Positions 1 to 8,461 are shown, numbered from the stretch's first letter. The stretch: DNA of 64,000 bases from an uncultured Oscillospiraceae bacterium (GCA_934646005.1 CAKUED010000002.1:62001-126000), one strand, 5' to 3'. Notes: generated from the sequence alone by a model not told the origin. Program-made: numbers and translations.

Positions 1-564
1 GCCGGGCTTGATAATACCCGCCTTCGCCGCCGCGATCTTTTCCAGCGTGTCGCCCAGCACCTCGGTGTGGTCGAGCCCGATGTTGCAGATCACGGAGACC
101 TCGGGGGCTTCGATCACGTTCGTCGAGTCCAGCTCGCCGCCCATGCCGACCTCCATCACCACGATCTGGCAGCCGCGCCGGACGAAATACTCCATCGCGA
201 TGCACGTCACCAGCTCAAACTCAGTCGGCGACTCCGTCATGGACGCGGCGAGCGGGCGGATGTACTCGGTGATGGCGCACAGCTCGTCGTCCGAGATCAT
301 TTCGCCGTCCACCTGCATCCGCTCATGGAACTTGATGATGTACGGCGAGGTGTAAAGCCCCGTCACGAAGCCAGCCTGCCGGAGAATGGAGGCGAGCATC
401 GCCGCGGTCGAGCCCTTGCCGTTCGTTCCGGCGACGTGGACAAAGCGGAGCTTTTTTTCGGGATTTCCCATCTTGCCCAGCAGCTCACGCGTGCGCGAGA
501 GCCCGGGGATGCTGCCCTTCCAGCAGACGGAATGGATATACGAAAGCGCTTCGGAAACGTTCAT
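1..564 (-). CDS. folC: Folylpolyglutamate synthase / dihydrofolate synthase (3' end beyond window)
   Basis: This Mur-ligase-family enzyme adds glutamate to dihydropteroate or to reduced folates, which retains folate in the cytoplasm. Only the first 188 residues are present because the gene runs off the left edge. Visible motifs are the ATP-binding loop HVAGTNGKGST at residues 43-53, EVGMGGELDSTN at 138-149, GLDHTEVLGD at 163-172 and KAGIIKPG at the edge, all in the expected order. The start ATG at 564 lies 25 bases after the folT stop, so the two genes probably share the riboswitch-controlled transcript. The assignment is firm; the C-terminal domain cannot be inspected. Confidence 0.95.
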   Translation of the reverse strand, partial: MNVSEALSYIHSVCWKGSIPGLSRTRELLGKMGNPEKKLRFVHVAGTNGKGSTAAMLASILRQAGFVTGLYTSPYIIKFHERMQVDGEMISDDELCAITEYIRPLAASMTESPTEFELVTCIAMEYFVRRGCQIVVMEVGMGGELDSTNVIEAPEVSVICNIGLDHTEVLGDTLEKIAAAKAGIIKPG

Positions 565-589
565 AAGGTTCTGACTTCTTTCTGTGATG

Positions 590-1159
590 TCATTTATCCC
601 AGAGCTTTGTGGCGGTAAAAACGTGCGAACGGTCCAGCAGCCACACTGCCAGCACGTCCAGCACGAACGTCACGGCGAACTGAATGCTGCGCGAGGCGAG
701 CTTTGTGAGGAAAAACGCCTCAAATGCGTCGCCGCCGTACACGAACGCGAGCGACCAGCTCTGGTAGAGGATCGAACCGAGCACCACGGCGGGCAAAAAC
801 GCCAGTGCGATGCGCGGGATGGTGATTTTTTTACGGAGCATCGGCGCAAACAGCCCCGCGCACAGACCGTAGAGAATGGGCGGCACGCAGAACAGCGGAT
901 TGTAGCCGTAGCCGGAGAACAGGCAGCCGACAAAATCCGCCACAAAGCCGACCAGCGCGCCCGGCAGCGGTCCGAACAGCATCCCGGCGATGAAGATGGG
1001 GATGGCTTCGAGCGAGAAGCGGGTGGTCTCATTGGGCATGGGGATGACGAGCCGCGCCAGCACGACGGACACAGCCGCCAGCAGCGCGCACACCGCCAGC
1101 GTGCGAACGGGGAATGCGGAGCGGCGGACCGCCGCGCCGGTCGTAGTCATTTTGGACAT
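590..1159 (-). CDS. folT: Folate ECF transporter S component FolT
   Basis: Substrate-binding membrane subunit of an energy-coupling-factor folate transporter. It would work with a shared EcfA/EcfA'/EcfT module, which is not in this window. The 189-residue protein is almost entirely hydrophobic with about six membrane segments. It carries the S-component signature around residues 43-75 (RFSLEAIPIFIAGMLFGP, followed by a glycine-rich helix). The ATG at 1157-1159 follows an AGGAGG ribosome binding site at 1168-1173, 8 bases away. A THF riboswitch lies upstream and folC follows. Transporter plus folate-trapping enzyme under folate control is a coherent uptake unit. Confidence 0.93.
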   Translation of the reverse strand: MSKMTTTGAAVRRSAFPVRTLAVCALLAAVSVVLARLVIPMPNETTRFSLEAIPIFIAGMLFGPLPGALVGFVADFVGCLFSGYGYNPLFCVPPILYGLCAGLFAPMLRKKITIPRIALAFLPAVVLGSILYQSWSLAFVYGGDAFEAFFLTKLASRSIQFAVTFVLDVLAVWLLDRSHVFTATKLWDK

Positions 1160-1167
1160 AAAAATAG

Positions 1168-1189
1168 CCTCCTGAAAAATCTTAGGAGG
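1168..1189 (-). promoter_or_regulatory. Ribosome-binding-site sequestering hairpin of folT
   Basis: On the minus strand CCTCCT (1184-1189) can pair perfectly with the folT Shine-Dalgarno AGGAGG (1168-1173) across a 10-base AT-rich loop. It lies between the THF aptamer and the folT start, where the expression platform of a translational riboswitch is expected. Inference: THF binding favours this hairpin and blocks folT translation. The pairing is seen; the switching is inferred. Confidence 0.75.
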
Positions 1190-1240
1190 AGGTTGGGTAA
1201 GTGTTTACTTTTTCACAAGCAGTACAATTTCCTGTTTGAT

Positions 1241-1340
1241 CAAGCGGATGCGAAATGACACCGCGGGAAACCTCCCTTCGCCCGGTGGCAACCTCCCATC
1301 CAGCCGGTACTTGACGCGTCATTTCTACTCATGCAACTGT
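1241..1340 (-). promoter_or_regulatory. THF riboswitch (folT-type aptamer)
   Basis: The minus strand carries the conserved features of the tetrahydrofolate riboswitch in order. These are GAGTAGAAATGACGCGTCAA, then a GGGAGGTTGCC element, then a CGAAGG loop, then CGCGGTGTCATTTCGCATCC closing the structure. AAATGAC and GTCATTT form the long stem next to the conserved GCG...CGCGG internal loop. It sits about 80 bases upstream of the folT start, the usual place for this aptamer in Firmicutes. Confidence in the class is high; exact ends are approximate. Confidence 0.92.
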
Positions 1341-1412
1341 CGGGTACGCATGGAATTGTTAAATTGACAGACTCACATCTTTCTGCCCTTCGGGGACGCT
1401 CCTTCCTCATTT

Positions 1413-1440
1413 ATTGTATTGATATTTTCAAAAATAGCAA
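1413..1440 (-). promoter_or_regulatory. Probable sigma-A promoter for the folT-folC transcript
   Basis: Minus-strand -35 TTGCTA (1435-1440) and -10 TACAAT (1413-1418) are separated by 16 bases. They lie upstream of the THF aptamer, so the aptamer falls in the leader. Confidence 0.6.
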
Positions 1441-1530
1441 GAGGCAATTTGCAAAAAACGAAAAAATTTACTGCGCGCAGATGAGGAGCACGATCCCCGC
1501 AGGCGAATGACGTTCCTTTGCCTCACGGAA

Positions 1531-1686
1531 GTAACCGCCGAATCAATTGCGGTTATCGCCGGATCTTTTTCCCCAACTGTGCAGTTTGAAAAACTTGAAA
1601 GACATCCAGTATTCCTGCGTTTTTCAAGCTTTCATTTGTGGAAAAATCTCTCGCCGATCACTCTTGCCGATTGAATCAGCGGTTAC
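1531..1686. repeat. Long-hairpin structured element, copy A
   Basis: A 156-base imperfect palindrome. The outer arms 1531-1547 and 1670-1686 pair at 15 of 17 positions. A middle stem pairs 1566-1576 with 1636-1646 and an inner stem pairs 1583-1594 with 1619-1630. The internal loops hold CGCCGGATC on the left and ATCTCTCGCCGA plus CTCTTGCCG on the right. The same internal motifs recur in copy B at 46892-47055, where the stems have different but compensating sequences. It lies between tRNA-Leu and the folT promoter. No coding capacity with a ribosome binding site is seen. It could be a structured RNA or a DNA-hairpin element; I do not recognise the family. Confidence 0.75.
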
Positions 1687-1732
1687 AGAAGAAGCAAGCA
1701 CCGGAGCTTACAAAAAACGACCCCGTGTCCCA

Positions 1733-1770
1733 GCGGAGAATTTCATAGGCGGGATCCATCCCCGCCGTTT
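1733..1770 (-). repeat. Short repeat downstream of tRNA-Leu (partner copy at 15649-15687)
   Basis: Read on the minus strand this contains a GGCGGG...CCCGCC hairpin followed by AATTCTCCGCT. The same arrangement occurs on the plus strand at 15649-15687 after tRNA-Gly. It follows the tRNA-Leu terminator hairpin by about 15 bases. Confidence 0.6.
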
Positions 1771-1783
1771 CATGATGAAATGA

Positions 1784-1831
1784 CACCAAATGAAACACCC
1801 GCTCCAGCAGGAGCGGGTGTTTCATTTGGTG
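1784..1831. terminator. Perfect 22-bp hairpin overlapping the tRNA-Leu 3' end
   Basis: Arms 1784-1805 and 1810-1831 are perfectly complementary around an AGCA loop. The tRNA-side arm includes the tRNA CCA end. The arm ends are AT-rich and give a U-rich tract on each strand, so the structure probably terminates transcription, possibly in both directions. Confidence 0.75.
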
Positions 1832-1909
1832 CGCCCGACAGGACTTGAACCTGCACGCTTGCGCAATGGAACCTAAATCCATCGTGTCTGCCAATTTCAC
1901 CACGGGCGC
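1827..1909 (-). tRNA. tRNA-Leu (anticodon UAG)
   Basis: Complete cloverleaf on the minus strand. The acceptor arm GCGCCCG pairs with CGGGCGC, and the long variable arm is typical of class II tRNAs. The T-arm contains GGTTCAAGTCC. The anticodon arm ATGGA-TTTAGGT-TCCAT gives anticodon UAG. The CCA end is encoded (1827-1829). Confidence 0.97.
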
Positions 1910-1962
1910 GTTTGCTCTTATTCTAGCATTTGGGATTTTGCTTGTCAACGCGCTGGGGAGAA

Positions 1963-1991
1963 TTGCTTTTTTTCGGGCGGGGTGGTATAAT
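1963..1991 (+). promoter_or_regulatory. Sigma-A promoter of trkA-trkH
   Basis: TTGCTT at 1963-1968 and TATAAT at 1986-1991 with a 17-base spacer, 33 bases before the trkA start. Confidence 0.75.
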
Positions 1992-2024
1992 CGGGAAAAT
2001 ACTGAATTTCGGCGAGGTGAGGGT

Positions 2025-3395
2025 ATGAAAATTGTGATCGTGGGCGACGGCAAGATCGGCAGCACGCTCGCCGAGCAGCTTTCGCGCGAGGGGCACGACA
2101 TCACCATCATTGACCGCAGCGCACGCCCGCTCCAGCAGACGGCGGAGGATCTGGACATCCTCTGCGTGGAGGGAAACGGCGCGACCGCCGCCGTGCAGCT
2201 GGAGGCAGGCGCGGACATGGCAGACCTGCTGATCGCCGTGACGGCGACGGATGAGCTGAACCTGCTGTGCTGCCTGATCGGCAAAAAGCTCGGCGCAAAG
2301 CATACCATCGCGCGTGTGCGAAACCCCGAATATGACGGCGAGCTGTCGCTCATCAAGGACGATCTGGGGCTGAGCCTGTCCGTGAACCCGGAGCAGATCT
2401 GCGCGCAGGAGATGGCGCGCTCGCTGCGCACGCCGTCCGCCACCAAGACCGATGCCTTTGCAAACGGCAAGGCAGAAATGCTGAAATTCCAGATCGCGCC
2501 GGACTCCGTGCTCGCGGGCAAAACGCTGATGGAGCTGCCGGGGCTGGTGCAGGTCAAGTCGCTGGTGTGCGCGGTGGAGCGCGGCAGCGATGTGTTCATC
2601 CCCACGGGCTCGTTCCGGCTGGAGGCGGGCGACCGCATCTCGCTCCTTGCCAGCCAGCGCGGCGGGCAGGCGTTTTTTAAGCGCCTCAAGATGGCGTCCA
2701 TGCCGGTGCGGCAGGTCATGATCGTGGGCGGCGGGCGCATCGCATTTTATCTGGCGCGGCTGCTGCTGGACGCCGGGATGGGCGTCAAGATCCTGGAATC
2801 CGACCGCGCGCGCTGCGAGGAATTATCGGAGCTGCTGCCGAAGGCGGACATCTTCTGCGGCGACGGCACGAACGAGGCGTTCCTGCTGGAATCCGGGCTT
2901 GCACAGACCGACGCGTTCGCGGCGCTCACAGGCATGGATGAGGAGAACATCCTGCTGGGGATGTACGTCCGCAAGAGCTTCCCAAAGGTCAAGGTCATCA
3001 CCAAGATGAACCGTCAGTCGTTCCAGAACATCGTGAGCACGATGGATGTTGGCAGCATTTATAACCCGCGCGAGAGCATTTCCAATCTCATCTGCCGCTA
3101 CGCGCGCGCGATGCAGAACTCGCTCGGCTCGTCGGTCGAGACGCTCTACAAGCTCGTCGGCGGCAAGGTCGAGGCGCTGGAGTTCCGCGTGGCGGAAAAT
3201 TCCGCCGTGTGCGGCGTGCCGTTACAGGACCTGCGCCTGCGGCGCAATCTGCTCATCGGCTGCTTGAGCCGGAACGGCAAGATCATCATCCCCAATGGTC
3301 AGGATACGATCGAGCCGGGCGACAGCGTGATCGTGGTCACAACGGTCACGGGTCTGCGCGATCTGAGCGATATTCTCGAGCGGCGAAAGGATTGA
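2025..3395 (+). CDS. trkA: Trk potassium uptake regulatory subunit TrkA
   Basis: Cytoplasmic peripheral subunit that binds NAD(H) or ATP and gates the TrkH potassium channel. The 456 residues form two RCK units in tandem. The first Rossmann domain opens with VGDGKIGSTLAEQL at about residue 6 and is followed by a TrkA-C domain (about 140-220). A second Rossmann domain has IVGGGRIAFYLARLL near 234-248 and ends in a second TrkA-C domain. The ATG at 2025 is preceded by GAGGTGAGGG; an upstream in-frame extension would run back into tRNA-Leu and is rejected. trkH follows after 4 bases, so the two are one operon. Confidence 0.95.
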   Translation: MKIVIVGDGKIGSTLAEQLSREGHDITIIDRSARPLQQTAEDLDILCVEGNGATAAVQLEAGADMADLLIAVTATDELNLLCCLIGKKLGAKHTIARVRNPEYDGELSLIKDDLGLSLSVNPEQICAQEMARSLRTPSATKTDAFANGKAEMLKFQIAPDSVLAGKTLMELPGLVQVKSLVCAVERGSDVFIPTGSFRLEAGDRISLLASQRGGQAFFKRLKMASMPVRQVMIVGGGRIAFYLARLLLDAGMGVKILESDRARCEELSELLPKADIFCGDGTNEAFLLESGLAQTDAFAALTGMDEENILLGMYVRKSFPKVKVITKMNRQSFQNIVSTMDVGSIYNPRESISNLICRYARAMQNSLGSSVETLYKLVGGKVEALEFRVAENSAVCGVPLQDLRLRRNLLIGCLSRNGKIIIPNGQDTIEPGDSVIVVTTVTGLRDLSDILERRKD

Positions 3396-3399
3396 GGGC

Positions 3400-4842
3400 A
3401 TGAACAAGCGGATGATCCTGCGCATCCTCGGCATCATTTTGATGCTCGAGGCGGCGTTTTTGCTGCTGCCGGTGCTGGTGGCGGTGATCTACCGGGAGCG
3501 CGCGGGGTGGTATTACCTCTATACGGCGCTCGGCTGCGCGGCGCTGGGGCTGGTGCTGTGGCGCGGCTGCCGCACGTCGCTGCGGACGATCTACGCGCGC
3601 GAGGGTCTGGTGACGGTGGCGCTGTGCTGGATCGTGCTGTCGCTGGCGGGCGCGCTGCCGTTTACACTGTGCGGCGATATTCCGTATTATCTCGACGCGG
3701 TGTTTGAGATGGTCTCCGGCTTTACGACCACGGGGTCGAGCATCCTGCCGAATGTGGAGCTGCTGAATCATTGCAGCCTGTTCTGGCGCAGCTTTTCACA
3801 CTGGATCGGCGGCATGGGCATTCTGGTGTTTATGCTGGCGCTCGTGAATATGGAGGGCGGACAGGCGATCCACCTGCTGCGCGCGGAGAGCCCCGGTCCG
3901 TCGGTGTCCAAAATGGTGCCGCGGATGGCAGACTCGTCCAAGATCCTCTATATTATCTACATCGCGCTCACGCTCGTGGAGATCGTGTTTTACCTCGCGG
4001 GCGGGCTGCCGCTGTTTGACAGCCTCTGCAACGCCTTCGGGACGGCGGGTACGGGCGGCTTTGCCATCAAAGCCGACTCCTTCGCGGGTTACAGCTACTA
4101 CATCCAGACGGTCACGACGGTGTTTATGGCGCTGTTCGGCGTGAATTTTTCGATCTATTTCTTCATCCTGCGGCGCAAAATGAACCTTGTGTGGCACAAC
4201 AGCGAGCTGCGCTGGTATGTGGGCATCATTCTGGGGTCGATCGCGCTCATCACGCTCAACATCCTGCCGATGTATCCGCGCGCGTATGACGCGCTGCACC
4301 ACGCGGCGTTTTCCGTCAGCTCAGTCATCACGACCACGGGCTACTGCACGGAAAATTTTGACCTCTGGCCGGAGTTTTCCCGCGTGATTTTGGTACTGCT
4401 GATGCTCGTCGGCGCGTGCGCCGGCTCGACCGGCGGAGGCTTAAAGGTCTCGCGGCTCGTCATTCTCGTCAAGGCAATGGGGAACGAGGTGCGGATGCTC
4501 ATCCGCCCGCACACGGTCAAGGTCATCACCATCGACGGCAAGCGCGTGGACGCGGACGCCGTGCGCGCGGTGAGCAGCTATTTTCTTATCTATGTGCTGC
4601 TGACGGTGGCGTCGATCCTGCTGGTGTCGCTCGATAATTTTGACGCGTCCACGACCATCACGGCGGTGTTTGCGACGTTCAACAACATCGGACCGGGACT
4701 CGGCATGGTCGGACCTGTGGGCAATTTTGCGATGTTCTCGCCGCTTTCCAAGATCGTGCTGACGCTCGATATGCTCTTCGGCAGACTGGAGCTGTACCCC
4801 ATGCTCGTGCTGCTGTATCCCGGCACATGGAAGCGGAAATAA
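3400..4842 (+). CDS. trkH: Trk/Ktr-type potassium transporter TrkH
   Basis: Pore-forming membrane subunit for potassium (or sodium-coupled potassium) uptake, partner of the preceding TrkA. The 480-residue protein shows the four M1-P-M2 repeats of the family. The pore-loop segments are recognisable as TTTGSSILPN, GTAGTGGFA, TTTGYCTENF and NNIGPGLG, and there is a GSTGGGLKVSR stretch after the third. The length matches TrkH. A rho-independent terminator follows at 4849-4880, closing a two-gene operon. Confidence 0.95.
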   Translation: MNKRMILRILGIILMLEAAFLLLPVLVAVIYRERAGWYYLYTALGCAALGLVLWRGCRTSLRTIYAREGLVTVALCWIVLSLAGALPFTLCGDIPYYLDAVFEMVSGFTTTGSSILPNVELLNHCSLFWRSFSHWIGGMGILVFMLALVNMEGGQAIHLLRAESPGPSVSKMVPRMADSSKILYIIYIALTLVEIVFYLAGGLPLFDSLCNAFGTAGTGGFAIKADSFAGYSYYIQTVTTVFMALFGVNFSIYFFILRRKMNLVWHNSELRWYVGIILGSIALITLNILPMYPRAYDALHHAAFSVSSVITTTGYCTENFDLWPEFSRVILVLLMLVGACAGSTGGGLKVSRLVILVKAMGNEVRMLIRPHTVKVITIDGKRVDADAVRAVSSYFLIYVLLTVASILLVSLDNFDASTTITAVFATFNNIGPGLGMVGPVGNFAMFSPLSKIVLTLDMLFGRLELYPMLVLLYPGTWKRK

Positions 4843-4848
4843 AAGATT

Positions 4849-4880
4849 CGGCGGGAAGGAACGAGCCTTCCCGCCGTTTT
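4849..4880 (+). terminator. Rho-independent terminator after trkH
   Basis: An 11-bp stem CGGCGGGAAGG/CCTTCCCGCCG with a 6-base loop, followed by TTTT. Confidence 0.8.
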
Positions 4881-4893
4881 GATGTCTGCGGGG

Positions 4894-5338
4894 TTTCGTC
4901 GTAATGTAGGGGAGGGGCTTGCCCCTCCCGCGCGGTAGGCAATCGCAAATTTGACCGTACCAATGCGCAACGGCAGGCATCTGTAGGGGCGGACGACCCT
5001 GTCCGCCCGGCAGGATGCACCGGCAAAAACGGGTACGCCAATGCAAATCCGCACACCGTTTGTAGGGGTCGATGCCCACATCGACCCGCACGAGGCATAT
5101 CCAATTTTACGACACGTCGAAGCAAAACGGTCATGCCCAACGGGCGGACAGAGGCGTCCGCCCCTACAGGACGCTGTGCGATCTTGCCGATGGTGTGTGC
5201 GGATATGCAATTGCACGCTGCCGGGTCGATGTGGGCATCGACCCCTACGGAAATGTTACGAGGTCGCCGTTCGTTGTGCAGGTATGTTTGTCTATCCTGC
5301 GCGGGCGGGGCAAGCCCCGCCCCTACGTTACGACGAAA
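4894..5338. repeat. REP/BIME-like cluster 1 (six GTAG hairpins)
   Basis: Six short hairpins, each with 5'-GTAG at its base, occur in the order A-B-C then inverted B'-C'-A'. A is a GGGAGGGGC/GCCCCTCCC-type stem, B is GGGCGGAC/GTCCGCCC, and C is GGGTCGATG/CATCGACCC. The cluster is bounded by inverted copies of TTTCGTCGTAA at 4894-4904 and 5328-5338. Spacers of about 60-70 bases between hairpins are also shared with other clusters. No gene is seen in this intergenic stretch. Confidence 0.8.
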
Positions 5339-5353
5339 TGGGGAGGCGGCACA

Positions 5354-5395
5354 AAAAATACCGCCCGCTGCGATTTGGCAGCGGGCGGTTTTTTT
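5354..5395. terminator. Bidirectional terminator before pspC 3' end
   Basis: A 12-bp stem ACCGCCCGCTGC/GCAGCGGGCGGT flanked by A- and T-tracts on both sides. It can end transcripts from either direction, mainly the minus-strand pspC. Confidence 0.8.
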
Positions 5396-5402
5396 ATACT
5401 TC

Positions 5403-5594
5403 TTAGAAATCCGGCGACTCGGTCATGATGAGGGCGGCGACGATGTAGACCCACAGGCTCAGACCGCCGGCGAAGAACAGCACGGTCGTGATGAGGCGGA
5501 CGAGCGTGGAATCCATCCCGAAATAGTGGGCGATGCCGCCGCAGACGCCGAAAATCTTCTTGTCGATCGACGCGCGATACAGTTTCTTTTCCAT
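5403..5594 (-). CDS. PspC-domain small membrane protein
   Basis: A 63-residue protein made of a single PspC domain. It has the opening KKLYRASIDKKIFGVCGGIA, then a hydrophobic segment of about 24 residues near 33-57 and a short acidic tail. PspC proteins are membrane stress-sensing or toxin-like partners in phage-shock systems. No other phage-shock gene lies nearby, so the role here is unknown. I chose ATG 5594 because AAAGGAG lies 8 bases upstream; a longer reading from 5621 has no ribosome binding site. Confidence 0.88.
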   Translation of the reverse strand: MEKKLYRASIDKKIFGVCGGIAHYFGMDSTLVRLITTVLFFAGGLSLWVYIVAALIMTESPDF

Positions 5595-5637
5595 GATCTT
5601 AGCTCCTTTCAGTAAACACAAAGCAAACGATCTTCTA

Positions 5638-6966
5638 TCATTCTGCCGGCTGCGGCGCTTCGCTCAGCAGCCCGAGCTGAATTTTTACGTTTAAAATACG
5701 CAGCACGCTGCGGTCGATGCGGTCCTCCGTCAGCACGCCATCGGCGATGGCTTTCGTCACGCCGTCATACGCCCCTTGCAGATCCTGCGGCATGAGGATC
5801 ATATCGACCCCCGCGCGCAGCGCGGCGACCGCTGCCTCGGCGGACGTGTAATTCTGCGCGATCGAGCCCATATTCTGCGCGTCGGTGATGACGACGTTCT
5901 GGAAATGCAGCGTATTGCGCAGCAGCTCCGTGACGAGCTTTTCCGACAGATCGGCAGGCGTATCGTCGCCGGTGACGGCGGGCACGGACAGGTGCGAAAC
6001 CATCACAAAATACGCGCCCTTGCCGATGCCGGCGGAAAACGGCACAAACTCCGTCTGCTCGAGCTGCTCGAGCGTGCGGTCGAGGCTGACCGAGCCGTTA
6101 TGATCGTCAGCGGTCGCCGTGCCGTAGCCGGGGAAGTGCTTGAGGCAGGCGGCAACGCCGCCGTCCTGGAGCGCCCCCACGCTGACCGACACCATCGACG
6201 CGCAGCGCTCCGGGTCGGAGGAGAACGAGCGCAGCTTCATCGGATTTTCATCGCTGCCGGTGGTCACATCCGCCACGGGCGCGAAATCAACGTTAAAGCC
6301 CAGCTCGTTCAGGCTCTGCGCCAGATCATAGAGGTCGCCGTACAGCGCTGCTGCGTCGCCGCTCGCGCCGTAGACGGACATATCCCGCAGCTGCGTCACG
6401 CCCATGGCACTGTTTGCGCCCACGCGCGAGACTGTGCCGCCCTCTTCGTCCACGCCGAGGAACGGCGCAAGGCGCGACGCGCTCTGCACATCCGCCAGCA
6501 GCGCCATGGTCTGCTCGCGCGAAATAAGATTGCGCGCAAAGAGGATCACACCGCCCACGGGCTTCTCCGCCAGCGCCTGCTGAAGGGCTTCGGAGCTTTC
6601 CGTCACGGCTTCCTCGCCGGTGAGCGCCTCCGGCGCGACGAAAAAGAGCTGCCAGAGCTTTTCTTCCAGCGTCATGGATGAGAGAATTTGCTCCGCGAGC
6701 TGCGTGGACTGCACGGTGTTGCTGGGCGTCTCCTGCTCCTGCGGGGCTTCGGGCGCGAGCGCGGCGGCGGGCAGCTCGCCCTCATACGCCTGCTCGCGGT
6801 CCGGCTCGACCGCAGACGGCTCGGAGGAAAATACGGAGCTGGTTTGCAGCGTTTCCACATCGCCCGGCTGCTTTTTCGGCATATTCCAGAGGATGAGCGC
6901 CAGTGCGGCGAGCACCATACACACGCAAAGAATAACGACTAAGATCGCAACGGTCTTCGGTTTCAT
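5638..6966 (-). CDS. Glycoside hydrolase family 3, beta-N-acetylhexosaminidase-like
   Basis: Probable membrane-anchored or exported glycosidase of the NagZ-like GH3 group, acting on N-acetylglucosamine glycosides such as peptidoglycan fragments. The 442 residues start with a hydrophobic anchor (about 4-27) and an acidic low-complexity linker to about 85, then the TIM-barrel domain. Visible motifs are GVDEEGGTVSR, KHFPGYGTATADDHNGSV (with the Asp-His of the catalytic loop) and ITDAQNMGSI, whose Asp is the expected nucleophile. The start at 6966 follows GAGGGGG. The gene lies 10 bases downstream of the DUF1846 gene, so they are probably cotranscribed. Confidence 0.9.
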   Translation of the reverse strand: MKPKTVAILVVILCVCMVLAALALILWNMPKKQPGDVETLQTSSVFSSEPSAVEPDREQAYEGELPAAALAPEAPQEQETPSNTVQSTQLAEQILSSMTLEEKLWQLFFVAPEALTGEEAVTESSEALQQALAEKPVGGVILFARNLISREQTMALLADVQSASRLAPFLGVDEEGGTVSRVGANSAMGVTQLRDMSVYGASGDAAALYGDLYDLAQSLNELGFNVDFAPVADVTTGSDENPMKLRSFSSDPERCASMVSVSVGALQDGGVAACLKHFPGYGTATADDHNGSVSLDRTLEQLEQTEFVPFSAGIGKGAYFVMVSHLSVPAVTGDDTPADLSEKLVTELLRNTLHFQNVVITDAQNMGSIAQNYTSAEAAVAALRAGVDMILMPQDLQGAYDGVTKAIADGVLTEDRIDRSVLRILNVKIQLGLLSEAPQPAE

Positions 6967-6976
6967 GCCCGCCCCC

Positions 6977-8461
6977 TCACTTGTGGTACAGCGCGTGGGA
7001 CTGGTAGACCGGCTCATAGGTCACGTTTGCGCCCAGCTTTTTAAACACGTTTTCATCCACCGGCGAGAGGATGACGGACGAATGCACCTCGCTGCCGCGC
7101 AGATTCGCGATCTGCTCCATGGCAAGCTCCGCCGTGGGGTTCGTCAGCGCGCTCATCGACAGTGCGATGAGCACCTCATCGGTGTGCAGGCGCGGGTTCG
7201 TGCAGCCCATATGCTCTACCTTCAAATGCTGGATGGGCGCGAGGACCATCGGCGCAATGAGATTGACCTTGTCATCGATCCCGGCAAGGGCTTTGAGGGA
7301 GTTCAGCAGCGCCGCGCACGACGCGCCCATAAGCCCCGAGGTCTTGCCGGTGATGACGCGCCCGTCGGGCAGCTCGATGGCAACAGCCGGTGCGCCGGTC
7401 TGCTTTGCCTTTTCGAGAGCTGCCGGGACACAGCGGCGGTGCGACAGATCAAGATGCAGATAATTGAGCAGCATCTCCTGCTTTTGCAGCTCGCTCGGCT
7501 CTGCCAGACCCTTCCGCACGGCGGCGGCGGTGGCGTAGTAGCGGCGGATGATCTCCTGACAGGACGCCTCGCGGCAGACCTCGTCGTCACAGATGGCGAA
7601 GCCGACCATGTTCACGCCCATGTCCGTGGGGCTCTTATACGGGCACTCGCCGTAGATGCGGCGGAACATCGCCTCGACCACGGGGAATATTTCAATGTCG
7701 CGGTTATAGTTGACGGTCGTCACGCCGTAAGCCTCGAGATGATAGGGGTCGATCATATTGACGTCCGCGAGATCCGCTGTCGCGGCTTCGTAGGCAAGGT
7801 TCACCGGGTGCTTGAGCGGCAGGTTCCAGACGGGGAACGTTTCATACTTGGCGTAGCCCGCGCGCGTGCCGCGGCGGTGCTCATGATAGAGCTGGCTCAG
7901 GCACGTCGCCATCTTGCCCGAACCGGGACCCGGCGCGGTGACCACCACGACGGGGCGGGAGGTCTCGATGTAGTCGTTTTTGCCGTAGCCGTCGTCGGAG
8001 ACGATCAGCGGGATGTTGGACGGGTAGTCCTCGATGGGATAGTGCCGGTAGACGGGCACGCCGAGATCCTGCAGCTTGCGCGCGAACAGGTCGGCGGCGT
8101 GCTGCCCATGATACTGCGTGATGACAACGCTGCCCACATACAGCCCGATGGAGCGGAAGGCGTCGATCAGGCGCATGACGTCCAGATCGTAGGTGATGCC
8201 CAAATCGCCGCGGCGCTTGTTCTGCTCAATGTGCGCGGCGTTGATGGCGATGACGATCTCGGCGTGGTCTTTTAATTGCAGGAGCATTTTCATCTTGCTG
8301 TCCGGCTCAAAGCCCGGCAGCACGCGTGAGGCGTGATAGTCGTCAAACAGCTTGCCGCCAAATTCCAGATAGAGCTTGCCGCCGAAGCGGGCCACGCGCT
8401 CCAGGATCTTCTGCGACTGGAGCTGGAGGTATTTTTCATTGTCAAAGCCAATTTTCTGCAT
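6977..8461 (-). CDS. DUF1846 domain-containing protein
   Basis: A 494-residue soluble protein matching the usual DUF1846 length. The start MQKIGFDNEKYLQLQSQKIL and the internal LYLEFGGKLFDDYHASRVLPGF are characteristic of this conserved, functionally uncharacterised Firmicutes family. A GPGSGKMATCLSQLYHEH segment near residue 180 resembles a nucleotide-binding loop. I chose ATG 8461, preceded by AAAGGGAAA; an upstream extension to 8584 overlaps the divergent promoter region. The GH3 gene follows directly. Function unknown. Confidence 0.9.
   Translation of the reverse strand: MQKIGFDNEKYLQLQSQKILERVARFGGKLYLEFGGKLFDDYHASRVLPGFEPDSKMKMLLQLKDHAEIVIAINAAHIEQNKRRGDLGITYDLDVMRLIDAFRSIGLYVGSVVITQYHGQHAADLFARKLQDLGVPVYRHYPIEDYPSNIPLIVSDDGYGKNDYIETSRPVVVVTAPGPGSGKMATCLSQLYHEHRRGTRAGYAKYETFPVWNLPLKHPVNLAYEAATADLADVNMIDPYHLEAYGVTTVNYNRDIEIFPVVEAMFRRIYGECPYKSPTDMGVNMVGFAICDDEVCREASCQEIIRRYYATAAAVRKGLAEPSELQKQEMLLNYLHLDLSHRRCVPAALEKAKQTGAPAVAIELPDGRVITGKTSGLMGASCAALLNSLKALAGIDDKVNLIAPMVLAPIQHLKVEHMGCTNPRLHTDEVLIALSMSALTNPTAELAMEQIANLRGSEVHSSVILSPVDENVFKKLGANVTYEPVYQSHALYHK

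Noticed and set aside
1531..1686. Integron attC site
   Set aside because: Long imperfect hairpins suggested attC, but the conserved GTTRRRY/RYYYAAC core pair is missing in both copies and there is no integron integrase or cassette array.
1547..1783. Small protein gene shared with 46982 region (similar peptides LPQL..LK.LK..)
   Set aside because: The peptides are similar only because the DNA element is repeated; there is no ribosome binding site and the frames run out of the element into unrelated sequence.
4894..5338. Possible CRISPR array (regularly spaced GTAGGGG repeats)
   Set aside because: The repeats differ in sequence, occur in both orientations, and the spacers are conserved between clusters; no cas genes are nearby.
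5041..5615. Open frames of 100-160 codons in the 5 kb intergenic region
   Set aside because: They run through REP hairpins in several frames; the repeated peptide blocks reflect the DNA repeats.
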